From contig JAKSZT010054335.1 of the NCBI GenBank assembly GCA_026826555.1, forward strand, positions 7,875,728 through 7,939,727: DNA of 64,000 nt, given 5' to 3'. The translations under genes were made by a program, and so were the position numbers. The notes under the pieces were generated by a model, which worked only from the letters and a program-made list of their open reading frames with translations, was not told where the DNA came from and ran no database searches. The stretch comes from Tolypeutes matacus (lineage: Eukaryota > Chordata > Mammalia > Cingulata > Chlamyphoridae). Shown one piece after another: positions 24,488 through 35,454 of this stretch. The first letter of the stretch is position 1, and every line of letters starts with the position of its first letter.

Positions 24488-24999
24488 TTCTAAAGCTCAG
24501 CTCAAGTTTCTCCTGTCAAAATAACGTAATGAAACACTTCAGGGCCGACCTGAATTAGGAGTGATTTCTTCAGGGCTCAGCACATGGAAACCAAGTCACT
24601 AGACTTTTCACAAGCAACTCACACATCCTCAATTCCTCCAGTCTTCTGGGGTCAATTCCCCTCCATTGGTTCAGGCACCCATCCCAAGTCACAGAAAATC
24701 CAGCTCTTGCCCCAAATTTCCAAGAACAACTGCATGTGGAAAGAGGGGGTTTTAAGTCTCCCAGCCTCCTGCGACTCTGAATTCCTGCTCATTTTCCCAC
24801 CCTCCGCCCAGCCTCCTGCGCGGCCATGGCCTCCCCATCCCCCCAGAGGGAAATCCTCAGGCTCCTGTTCCATGACCACCCTTCCCTCACCGTCCTCCAC
24901 CATCGTCCATGTGTGGTCCTAGAGGAAAAGCACTTCTCGCCCCTACAGCAACACTGCCGTTCCCCAGGTCAAGCAGCTGCAGTCACCCAGTTTTTAACG
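24488..24999. other. MOBP intron, unique, nothing recognised
   Basis: The second L1 target-site duplication is followed by ordinary intronic sequence with no recognised repeat or exon. Confidence 0.45.
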
Positions 25000-26025
25000 C
25001 GACGTTTCCCTTCTGATTGCAGCCATCCCCTAGTAACCCGGGAAAGCTCAGGCCTGCTCGTTGCCCTGGTGGCCCAGGCACATTTAGTCGGGGCACGCGC
25101 TTAGCTGCTGACACTTGCCGCCTCCCCTCTCTGCGCCCCCACCTCCAGCTTAGCGAGGCTAAGCCCCACATGCCAGCAGGAACGACAGGCCAGAGCCGTC
25201 CCTTCCCGGCACAGCCGGCTCGCCCGGGAGTCAGTGGCTGTCAGGCCCCGAGCTCCCGCCGGCCTCCCTTTCACCCACTCCCCACAGCTGCGCAGCCCTG
25301 GCTGCCAGGAAACCAGGGCGCCTGCCTCGGCTCCCTCGCCGGGCCCGCTGTCACCAGGAGGGGTGACAACAGCCAGGACACGGGCGGAACCACGCGGCCG
25401 CTGTGCTCATCTCGCCCCGACCTCCAAACGGCCAAGCTGGCACGAGCCGTCCCCAGCAGCCCCTTGGTGGCGCCGGGACGCAGGCCCGGGCCCCCTGCCC
25501 GCCTGGCGCCTGTCTCCTGGGACCCAGCCCGCCAGGCTCTGCCAAGGCTCGGCCCGCCCTGACCGGGCTCGCCGGCTTCCCGGGTGCGCCCTGCCCTGGC
25601 TCCCCTGTCAGCCTGACAGCTGGACCAGTGACTACGCGAAAGGGGCCAGCACCCGAGGGCCTGCTGCACGGTGGCTGAGTGCATTTGCCCCTCCTAAGGT
25701 GGCAGGGCCGCGAGCGGCGAGGGGCACGCCCGAGGCCCAGGGCCCGTGGGAGGCGGGCAGGGCCGGGGCGCCGTGCTCCCGCACTCAGCCCTCCTCCCGC
25801 AGGCGCCGGGCCGGGAGCGCCCAGGGCTGCGGCGCCTGGGCCAGTCCTAGGAGAAAAAGACGGAGCAGCGCAAGCGAGGCTTCACCACAGAAGGGCAAAG
25901 CCAGCGGGACCGGGGGCTTCACAGGCCCAGGGCGCCGGCCTGGGATGCAAGCCTGGAGAGCGGCCGGGAGGGAGGGGCCCCGGGCGCCCCCCATCCCTCC
26001 CCAGTCCTTCAGTCGGTTCTTAGAT
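25000..26025. other. CpG-rich island-like stretch inside the MOBP intron
   Basis: About 1 kb is dense in C+G with many CpG dinucleotides (for example GGCGCCGGGACGC and GCCGCGAGCGGCGAGG), ending sharply at A/T-rich sequence. The longest open frame (25234-26061, plus strand) has low-complexity Pro/Ala/Arg composition and no recognised domain. It could be an orphan CpG island or simply a GC-rich unique segment. Confidence 0.5.
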
Positions 26026-26029
26026 TACA

Positions 26030-26900
26030 TTCACTGTGGAAAACCCGGGAAACTTGGATGAACAAAATAATAAAAGCTCCCAAATTCTTATCCCACAGTT
26101 AACCACTTATAAAATATTGGAATGTTTTTTTCCTTTGGGAATACTTACATGTAAATGCATAGTTAATTGAAAAATAATGGGACTATACCTTACAGATGCC
26201 CAAATTTATATACTTGGAAAGTCATTCCTTTTTTTAAGCTTTAAAATCATAGACATTATTTTTCAGAGTATTCATAGTGCTTTTTAAAAACCGGTGATAA
26301 ATGTACATTAATAGCCCCCTTTACAGCTTATTTCACTTTATATCTTTTCTTACTTTTCTTGGTTAACCTTGCTAGAAGTTATTTGCTTTATTATTCTTTT
26401 CAAAACGAGCTCTTAGTTTTCTCAGTTTGACTTTCCTCTTTTTTTTCTAGTTCATTAATTTATATATGTCTTCATTAATTCTTTTCTTCAATTTGCTTCA
26501 GGTTTATTCTCTTGTTCTTTTTCTCTATTCCTGAGTCAAACCCTTCTCACATAGTCATCTAAGGCTCTAACTTTTCCAGTAAGTACAACTTTAGCTGCAT
26601 ACCACAACTTTCATTGCCACTTCATCTTAAATATTGTGTAATACTTGTAATGAGTTCTTCTTTGAGTCATCATTATTTTAAAAAATCTGTTGTAAGAGTC
26701 CCAAATGTATAGAGTATTACATTAACTTCTAATTTTTACATATTCTAATCAGAGAAAGCAGTCTGTATGATAAAGACTCTTTTGCATCTTTAGAGATTTG
26801 TTTTACGACCTAGTACATGGTCAATATTTTTAAAACATTCCACGTGTGCTTGAAAAGAATGTGTATTTCCAGAAAACAAGTTTGGGATTATCTGGAGAAA
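26030..26900 (-). mobile_element. Old L1M-type fragment, reverse orientation
   Basis: A/T-rich sequence includes TTAGCTGCATACCACAACTT, TTTCTAGTTCATTAATTTA and GACCTAGTACATGGTCAAT. These resemble the reverse complement of the L1M 5'/ORF region I recall (TTTAGCTGCATCCCACAAAT). Limits are approximate. Confidence 0.6.
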
Positions 26901-27679
26901 ATAAAAATGTGCATGAACTATGGCCTAGCAATTCATTCTTGAACACAGCAGGCATCTTGGGCTCAAGGTGCAACTAGGAGCCGCAGCGAGCAGGAAGCCG
27001 GGCCTGCGAGCGTCCTGTGGCCGCGGGGCGGCCAGACTCCTGGCTTCTGGGCGCTTTTCACACTTGAGAGAAACAAGCCTCCCTCTGCTTAAGCGGCTGC
27101 TGCTTCAGTTAGAGGCAATCCAGCGCAGCCCTGGATTGGGGCACCTTCCCTCGCCCAAGAAAAGGCGACTAGCACGGGACAACAGCCGCATTTAGCTGAG
27201 AGCGCCTGTGGAAGTGCTCAGTGAGGCAGGTACAGGACCTGGCACTGCACACACTGCAAGTAGCTTGCTTAATAAAGTCCATTTCCCTCTGATTGCGAAT
27301 TCATTCGAATGACCTATCTCGTTCTGCCGAATTTTTCAGAAACACTCTGTATCTCTAAAGACATTTCATTCAAACACTGGTCACATTTTCATTGATTTTA
27401 ATAGCTAAAAATAAATCATTGTAAATATTACATGATGCTTCCACAAATGATATCTCCTAATTGCTGAGAAAAGTAATTAGGAGCTGTCTGGCAGGATGAA
27501 AAGAAATATAACTGAATTTGAATCTGTAAAATGTAATCTTTCCAGGCTTCCCATATGTTTCCATAGACTCTAAAACTAAAGAGGAAGGAAGAGTGAGCAA
27601 GTATTTGAAGGAGGAGGAGAAAGAAATGAAGGAGGAGAACCCAAGGGAAGAGAGTAGGAACCTCCTCCGCCATTTCCCA
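26901..27679. other. MOBP intron, nothing recognised
   Basis: A GC-rich patch at 26960-27200 carries a 75-codon open frame without a recognised product; the rest is A/T-rich. Confidence 0.45.
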
Positions 27680-27800
27680 GGCACTCACCATGTTCCAGGT
27701 GCTTCACACCTACAATTTCTAAGTCCCAGAATAAGCAAAGTGGTCCTGTTACCCCATTTTACAGACGAGGATATTGAGACCTGAAAAGCTAGCTAAGACC
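27680..27800 (-). mobile_element. MIR SINE remnant
   Basis: The plus strand reads CCAGGTGCTTCACACCTACA and then CCCCATTTTACAGACGAGGA, the MIR core in reverse orientation. Confidence 0.7.
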
Positions 27801-28007
27801 AAAAAATTAAAAAAATATATGAAGCTCAAGGTGGCCAGCTGACTCCCTAATGTCCCTCCTCCTTCTTCAGTGACAAGTCTTGCTCTTGCTTGGCAGAGGA
27901 ATGTGCCCGGCCAAATACACCCAACTCCCAGCGGCCCATGTTCTGGTCAATGATTGTGGGCAGAAGTCCACGGGGAAGACGGCCTTTCTCTAGCAATTAG
28001 GCTTTTT

Positions 28008-28392
28008 TTTAAGATTTATTTATTTACTTGTTTCTCCTCCCACCCCCTCCCCACCCCTGTTATTTTTTGTGCTCGCTGTCTGCTCTCTGTGTGTTCTTCC
28101 GTGTCTGCTTGTCTTCTCTTTAGGTGGCACCAGGAGCTGACCCTGGGACCTTCCGGAGTGGAGAGAGGCGCTCAGTCTCTTGTGCCACCTCAGCTCCCTG
28201 GTCTGCTGCGTCTCTTATTGTCTCTCCTCTGTGTCTTTTTGTTGCGTCATCTTCTGCACCAGCTCTCCTGCACAGGCCAGCTTTGTGCTCAGGCCAGCTC
28301 ACCTGCCTTTCACCAGGAGGCCCCGGGAATCGAACCCTGGACCTCCTATATGGTAGACAGGAGCCCAATCTCTTGAGCCACACCCGCTTCCC
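28008..28392 (-). mobile_element. Full-length DAS SINE (long form)
   Basis: It reads from a T-rich tail at 28008, through the SINE body including a second tRNA-like promoter region (CTTGTGCCACCTCAGCTCCC), to the tRNA-derived head GAATCGAACCC and GAGCCACACCCGCTTCCC. Imperfect direct repeats AATTAGGCTTTTT and AATTATGCTTTTT flank it. Confidence 0.9.
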
Positions 28393-28399
28393 TAATTAT

Positions 28400-29474
28400 G
28401 CTTTTTATTTACCAAAAGGTAAGATCATTTCAGACCTTTCCCCCTTATCTCACAGGGCTCTTCCTCCTACCCCTCCCCACCCAGCCCTTCGTAAATGTAA
28501 ACGCTCCACCCCTTGAGCCTCTGCAAACCTGGAGAAGCCTCCCCGGAGGCTTTTCCACCCCAAGGAGCAGTGAGCAGTGAGCGAGCTTCCCTCCTTTGTG
28601 CATAATTCCAGGAGACAGCGTGGAAACTTTAGCGTTATCCCTGCCGTTTCACTGTCTCCTAAAACCTCCTGTCCTCAGAGCCCTGTTCGATGCCTGGTTC
28701 AGAACAGGTGCACATAGGTGCCCGATTTAAAATGAGAGGAGGAACAAAGGCCCCTCTGAGAGCCCAGTGCCCAGGTGGCTCCAGACCCCAGGCCCACGGG
28801 GCCCTCTCCTCGGCTCAGCCAGTGGTGTCCATTCCGAGAAAAGAGGCACCGCGGGGAGGGACTCCTAACGGAACTCGAAAGTAATGGGCCTGGGCTCTCT
28901 GGGCGACGGTGAACCCCGTCACCTTCCCCAGCCTGAGTGGGCGTGCACGCGCCCACTGCGCGTGCCCGAGGCGGCGCCAGGCCGCTGTAGCCACAGCACT
29001 GCCCTTTACCACGACGTCACTGCTCTCTAGGACTTCAGGTGGAGACTGGAACCTTCCTTCCTTCCTGTCGTGCTCCCTAGCAAGGCAGCTGGCGTGTGGG
29101 GTAATTATTTAGGAGAAGCTGCTTGGACGCTCTTCTGGGAAGGAAAGAGAAGGCAATGGCTCGCTGGCATGGGCAGCCGCGTCGCCTTCCTGCACGTGGA
29201 CTCGCAGGAAGTCAAACACGTGCACGGGCATAGGCCCTGCCCGCTGGAGGCGAGGCGCAGATGAGCTTTGGAAAACAGAGCAGTTCCTCCACTCTCGGCA
29301 CCACGAGCAAGGGCTGCCCTCCGCTTGTTGCAAAGAACTCGACGTGCACCGGCGGTGACCTCTGCCCTGACTGTCTAGGACCTGAGCCAGGCCAGGACAT
29401 CGGTCCTCGGATATCGGAGCTCCAGGGCAAGACAATGGCCGGTCCTAAAATCTCTCACATGTCGTGTGGATTAA
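28400..29474. other. MOBP intron, nothing recognised
   Basis: This is unique, moderately GC-rich sequence with short open frames only. Confidence 0.45.
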
Positions 29475-29488
29475 GGAATAGGATTTGT

Positions 29489-29576
29489 GGTTTTTTTCAG
29501 TAGGTACAGGGGATTGAACCCGGGACCTCGTACATGGCAAGCAGGCGTTCAGTCACTGAGCTTCAGCTGCTCCCCT
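29489..29576 (-). mobile_element. DAS SINE, short monomeric copy
   Basis: The plus strand reads GGTACAGGGGATTGAACCCG and on to GCTGCTCCCC. GGAATAGGATTTG before it and GGAATAGGACTTT after it are target-site duplications. Confidence 0.85.
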
Positions 29577-29589
29577 GGAATAGGACTTT

Positions 29590-30329
29590 CAATACATACT
29601 TGGGGGGAAAACTTAAGCAAAGAAAAGAGTTTTGAATTTATTCAAACTCAGCTCCGTTATACAAAAAAGAAAACATAGTGTCCACTTCTCTACAATGCAC
29701 GGTTGCTTTAATCTTATAATCCCAGCCCCTGCTGAATGCCAGCGGGGAGAGCAAGGGGAAGAGAGAGCAGCCACGCCTCTGAACTCTTAAACCATCTCTT
29801 CCCAGTGAGCAGCAGTTCAAGCGCCATTCCCCGGCAGGCCTATTTCTCATCCCTCTCTCCCTGCCCAAGTGGGCAAACGCTGGAGGAAGTCCAGCACCCT
29901 CGTGGCCTGAGGGCAGGGGCAGCTCGCCCGGGTGGCACCCTGCTCCGGTGGGCCTGCTGGGCTCTGCTCTCTCACGGAGGCTGACACACCTGGCTGCTGG
30001 CCCCTGGCCCTCACAGCATCAGCACCGGGCAGCCGCAGCCCCTCCACGCCTGCAACAGGAGACTCCGGTTCCCATGCATCCGTGCGCTACCTGTGGGGAG
30101 AAGCTCTAACTGGGGTCCGCTGGCCTAGACAGTGCCCCCAAGGAAAGCTGCTCACCCACCGTGGCCCACCTGCCTGGGCTGCAGGCAGGCTCCCAGGAGG
30201 CTCTTCCTCGGAGCGCGTTCCTAGCTGCCACCCTCCGGATGTTTCTACCACGCCATATCCCATCCCCCACCACAATTTTTGTGAAAAATTATACACATAA
30301 AAAACTGAAGGTAAATGCAGCCAAAGTGT
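29590..30329. other. MOBP intron, nothing recognised
   Basis: This is unique sequence; no exon or repeat was identified. Confidence 0.45.
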
Positions 30330-31300
30330 AACATTCAGTCATTCATTTAAAGACTTATTGAGTGCCTACTATGTGCTGATGGAGGGCGAGGCAGAGAAGG
30401 CCCCTGGACTCATGGAGCTCGCGGTGCCGTGAAGGCGACTTTAGCGATAATCTCACAGATGATTGTATGATTAAAATAGTATCAGTGCTCTGAAGGAAAG
30501 GAGCTAAGCTCTGAGAGACTAGATCGGGGAGCCAAACTTGAATTGAGGGGCCAAGGAGGGATTCCCTGAAGAAGCGATGTTTAATTTGACTCTGAAGGGT
30601 GAATGGAAGTCATCCAGGCATCGGGGAGGAGAGATTGAAGTGCTCAAGAAACCAGAGAAGCTGGTGTGGCCGGAGGAAGGTGTGGGCAAGACCATGCAAG
30701 GCCATGAAGGCGAGCTCAGTGATGAGAAGACAGCGAAAGGTTTTGATTAGAGAAGACGAGTCTTCCTACTTCTGTTCCATGAAGATCACTCAGCTGCGTG
30801 CAAAGAGAACAGTAAGAGAGGACAGGGACTCGAGTGGAGTGGAGTGGCCTTGGCAGTGGATCTTGGAGGCAAAATTAACAGGACTTGAGAATGGACTGGG
30901 TGTGGAGCTAATTGGAAGGGATAAGGCAAGGAGGACTCGCAGTCTTATGGCCTGAGCAAATGCCCAGGGGAGGAGTTTACCGAGATGGGGAGGGCTTGAC
31001 TGGGGCTGGGGGTGAGGATAAGACTATAGTTTTAGACATTTATTCAGAATATATTCATCGAGCACCTGCTATGGCCAAACATGTTAAGTCTGGGGGTCCA
31101 GTGCCGGTGATGTCACACAGTGGACTGGTCTGAGCTGGAGGCATTGCAATGCCTCCAAATGGATTAAATTGCCGAGTACCAGAATGTGCAGTGAGCAAAA
31201 ACAGAAACCGAGCAATGAGCAGGGCTCGGAGAGAGCTTGAATGTGGGAGGGAAAGGGAGGACATCCAGGGCGCCTACAAGAGCTCTGGGCGGACATCAGT
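30330..31300 (-). mobile_element. L2 3' part, reverse orientation
   Basis: It begins AAAGACTTATTGAGTGCCTA and continues through CTCATGGAGCTCGCGG and GATTCCCTGAAGAAGCGATG to GCAAGACCATGCAAGGCCAT, in the order of the L2 3' UTR/ORF2 complement. A second L2-like tail (ATTCATCGAGCACCTGCT) lies at about 31045, so two pieces may be joined. Confidence 0.65.
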
Positions 31301-31519
31301 CAACGGGAGGGGGTGGGCGACCAAGAGGTCAGTCTTAGACACGCTCGGGGAGGAACTTGAAGCTTCCCGGCAGCAGTGAAAGGAAGCAATTGGCCGTGTG
31401 GGGCAGGAGATTTTAAGAGCAAGAGGGCTGGAAATAAATTTAAGTGTACTTGACATAAAGATGAGATTTCCAGCCAAGGAAACACAGGAGAACACCCGGG
31501 AAAGAGGGTGTAGGGAAAG

Positions 31520-32640
31520 GAATAACAGGAAAGCAATCCTATTCATAATAGCAACAAGAATCCTGAAATATCTGGAAATGAAGCAAATTTAAAATAGTTA
31601 AAGCCTTATGGGGAAAATTTCAAAACTAAAGATATAAAAGAACATGCAAATAGATAGAAGGAAAAATTGTTCATAGATGAAAAGGATCTATATCATAAAG
31701 ATATGTGGGTTTTGTTTTGTTTTGTTTTTCAAAATTAATTCTTAAATCCCTGCATTTCTTACTGAAACCATCAAAGATCTTTTGTGGAACTTGACAATCT
31801 GATCTGATGGAAGAGCAAAGGACCAGGAATTGCCAAGATAATTCTGACAAGAATAGCTGGACTTTCCATACAAGATATCAAAACATATTACTAAGAAAGA
31901 GCACTCAAAATAATGTGGCATTGGTCCAGAAACAGACAAGAGAACAGTGAGTCAGAAAATAGAGCCCAGAAACAAATCCACGTGATGTGAATCAGCGGGG
32001 AAATGGCAGATTCTTCAGCCAACAATGTTGATGTGATTAGCTTTCCAACTGATATAACCGACTACATCAAAATTAAAAACTGCTGTACATAATAAAAAGG
32101 CACCGTAAACAAAGACAAGCCATCCTAGGAAATACTGCACATAGAACAGAAAGACTTACTATGCAGAATCTTTACTCTCACAAGTCAGTAAGAAAAAGAC
32201 AATCCAGCAGGAAATTGTGAATAAGCAATTTACAGAAGAGGAAGCAAATCCATAAGCTTTTGAAAATACAATCAAACTCATTAATTATCAGGAAAGTAAG
32301 AATTAAAACCATTGATACCATTCTACAAGCATCATATCATTAAAAAGCTAAACAGCCTCCCACCAAGTGAGGTAGGATCTGCAAACAAGCTCTCCCTCGC
32401 GGCTGGTGGACGTGTAGCTCGGAAGAGTCCCTGGGGAGGGCAATCTGGTGGCGCGTGTAAAACCGAGGCACGCGTGTGAGGACACAGGACTCCAGGCTAC
32501 ACGCAGCACATGTGCACAGAGAGGCCTATCCAGCTGTGTTCTCTGACGCTTCGCTTGAAATATAAACAAAAAGCACCAAACCTAAACTATATGTTCATCA
32601 CCAGAGAAATGGACAAACTTTGGTAAATTCAAGCAAGAGA
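31520..32640 (+). mobile_element. Old L1M-type ORF2 fragment
   Basis: The stretch runs TTCATAATAGCAACAAGAAT, GCCAAGATAATTCTGACAAG, AATGTGGCATTGGTCCAGAA and ACATCAAAATTAAAAACTGC, in L1 ORF2 order, heavily decayed. Confidence 0.7.
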
Positions 32641-32649
32641 ATCCTGTGC

Positions 32650-32768
32650 AGGGAGTGGGGGTGGCTCAAGCACTACGGTGCTTTCCTCCCACATGGGAGG
32701 TCCCGGGTTCAGCACAAACAACAAGGGGGAGGGGGTAAATAAATAAGTAAATCGTGAAGGAAAGAAAA
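32650..32768 (+). mobile_element. DAS SINE copy
   Basis: It carries GGTGGCTCAAGCACTACGG and GGGAGGTCCCGGGTTCAGC, then an A-rich tail AATAAATAAGTAAATC. ATCCTGT on both sides may be the target-site duplication. Confidence 0.75.
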
Positions 32769-33059
32769 AGCATCCTGTATAACAGTTTAAGAGAATTGCC
32801 TGGATATCTATTCATGGATCTGAGCCCTCTCGAAAAAAAACCATACTTTCGCATGAGTAAGAAAGTTGAAAGATAAACAGAAGATAAAATAGAATCTCGT
32901 GTAGGTACCTCTTTGACAATGCCATTATATCAACAGAAACACTCTTACGTGTTTTTTAATTTTTGTCTCCCCCACAAAGCATAAGCTGCGTGAGAGCAGG
33001 CACTTTGTCTTTCATTCTGTCTTCAATGCCTTGAAGAGTTCTTAGTTCACAGAAAGACT

Positions 33060-33620
33060 TCGGTCAATATTAGCCGTTGTCTTTGTCTGTTTGTTTGTAG
33101 ATGTGTGTGTGTGTTCATTTTGCCCCTCCTTTTTACACAAAAGCCTAATGTGTACACCTTGCTTTCTTCACTTAACCATGTATCTTCCCAGCCTTCCCAT
33201 ACAAAACACAAAGGAGGTGCCTGTTCTTTTTTCATAGGGTGCCTACGTCTCCACTGCAAGAGGGAACGATGGGCCACTCGAGAGAGTGCCTTGCTTAGCC
33301 CACCTTCTACAAGTGAGCTTTTACTTACAACTTTCTTAAAAAGCTTCTACAAGTTTCCATCCGTTATTATTATAATGATGCCACAGTGAACACAGGAGTG
33401 AATATCTAAGGCATAAAGCCCTAAAAGTGGAGCCACTGGGTCAAAGAGTCAATGTATCTGTAATTTTGTAGATTGTGATGTATTTGCCAACTTGGGCTCC
33501 TAGTGTTTGTACAAATCACCATTCTATAAGCAATGTATTATATAAGCAATTATAATAATGCCCATTTTCCCGTGGCCTCAACAATAAAATATGTTGTTAA
33601 ACCCTCATATTTTTGCCAAT
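33060..33620 (-). mobile_element. Old L1M-type 3' fragment, reverse orientation
   Basis: ATGATGCCACAGTGAACAC, AAAGTGGAGCCACTGGGTCA and CTTGGGCTCCTAGTG match the familiar reverse complement of an L1M 3' region. Limits are approximate. Confidence 0.6.
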
Positions 33621-33799
33621 CTGGTAAAATGTTTGCATGATACAAACTAGAGAAAGTAAATCTCAGAATGGTTTAAATTTGGAAAGGCTATAAGTATAAT
33701 TTATTATATTTACAGAGTTACAGATGCCAAGAAACCAGTCAATAAAATTCAATATCCATTCATGAAATTTACTCTTGGCATAATGAGAAAGGGAACATC

Positions 33800-35000
33800 C
33801 TTAATATGTTAAAAAAAAGAAAAAAGCTAATTGTCAAAAACTCTGCAGCAACGGCATACTGCTGGTGGAATTTTAGAATCATTTTCATACAAACCAGACA
33901 TCCCAACAAGGATGCCACTGTCATCACTACTACTCAACATTGCCCTGGATATCCTAACCAATTAAATAAAAACAAAACTGAAAGACTCTACAAACCATTA
34001 GAACTGAAAAAAGAAGTCCAACAGGATTTCTGGACACAAGGTCAATATACAAGACTCAAAATCATTTCTACAGACCAGGGAGATCCAATTTTAAAATGTA
34101 GTGTGAAATAAAAGAAGCCATTCACACAGAACATAAAATCATAGGGCACCTACAGGTAGAAATAAATCTGATGAAAGAAATACAAGGCTTTTTTTTTTTT
34201 TTTTTTTTTTTTAATTTCTCCCCCATCCCCTCATTGTTTGCATTTGCTGTGTCTGTTCGTCTTCCTTGTTTTTCTAGGAGGCACCGGGAACCGAACCCAG
34301 GACCTCCAATGTGGGAAGGAGGTGTGTAATCACTTGAGCCACCTCCACTCCCTGCTTTGTTGTGTCTCTCATTACAATTTCCTCCTCGTGTCGCTTGTTG
34401 CGTCATCTTGTTGCATCAGCTCGCCGCTCCTGCCCATCGTGTCAGTTCACTGTCTTACTGGCCTTCTTCAGGAGGCACCAGGAACTGAACCCGGGACCTC
34501 CCATGTGGTAGGCAAGAGCTCAGTTGCTTGAGCCACATCCACTTCCCAGTACAAGACTTTTAATGAAGAAACTTGCAAAACTTTTTTGAAGGCTCCAAAT
34601 TAAATACTCAGTATCCTCAGTATGCTGAATATCCCCTAATACTCCACGAATTTACTGCAGTTCCAATCAATATCAAATCTTCATATAATCGATGAGATGA
34701 CCCCACAATACCCAAGATTAGCCAAAACAATTTTTAATAAGAAGAGGGCCTTGTCCTAGCAGCTAGCAACACTTCCCATAAATGATACTAATTAAAGCAG
34801 TAGAATATTGGCTTGGAAATACACCAATAGATCAATGGACTAGAATACAGAATCCAGAAATGGGAAATGAATGGATTTCTCAAAAGAGAGAAAAATAAAA
34901 TAAAATTAGACCCAAGCTCCAACAAGAATGATAAATAGCAAGCACATGGCACAAGATGCAGGCCAAGCACCGTTTCCGTATTCAAGTCCTTTGATCTTCC
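33800..35000 (+). mobile_element. Old L1M-type ORF2 fragment, split by a SINE
   Basis: Left part: CCACTGTCATCACTACTACT, ACATTGCCCTGGATATCCTA and GGACACAAGGTCAATATACA. Right part: CTTGCAAAACTTTTTTGAAG and ACTAGAATACAGAATCCAGA. The SINE at 34193-34548 interrupts it. Both halves run in L1 ORF2 order. Confidence 0.75.
34193..34548 (-). mobile_element. Full-length DAS SINE (long form) inside an L1 fragment
   Basis: A long T tail is followed by the body and two tRNA-like segments (GGCACCGGGAACCGAACCC and GGCACCAGGAACTGAACCCG), ending AGCCACATCCACTTCCC. The target-site duplication is TACAAGGCTTTT before and TACAAGACTTTT after. Confidence 0.9.
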
Positions 35001-35454
35001 CGGCCTCATAAGGGCCCTGCTCTGAGGCAGAGAGGTCAGGCAGCTGGCCTGTGAACGGAGAGCTGGGAAACGGCCGCCCCAGGATCCCCTGACCCTGGCA
35101 CACAACAGGTGTGGGAGCAAGGATGCAAACCACAGAGGTCATTTCATAGGATAAAAGATGCCATGAAGTTGAAAGTCGAATGCTCATGCTGGGTGGAAGA
35201 AAACATACTAACACACAGAAGTGTAAGTTTTTAGTAATCAGAATATTTAAAGACAAACTATATATCAAATAAATAGAAAAGTGGAGAAGTAATAGAAAAA
35301 GAAGAATCTCTAAAAGCCAGTAATCATATACAAATATCCTCAAATCTGTAGTACTCAGGGAAGGGGAGTGATAGCAAGGAAATGTCATTTATGTGCACCC
35401 TGATTGCCCAAAAAAGAAGAGAAAAAAATGAATAAATAAGACGTTGGTGAAGGA
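35001..35454. other. MOBP intron, nothing recognised
   Basis: This is mixed composition sequence after the L1 fragment. Confidence 0.45.

Noticed and set aside
25234..26061. 275-codon plus-strand open frame as a gene
   Set aside because: It is GC-driven, with overlapping frames open on both strands, low-complexity composition and no recognised domain or splice sites.
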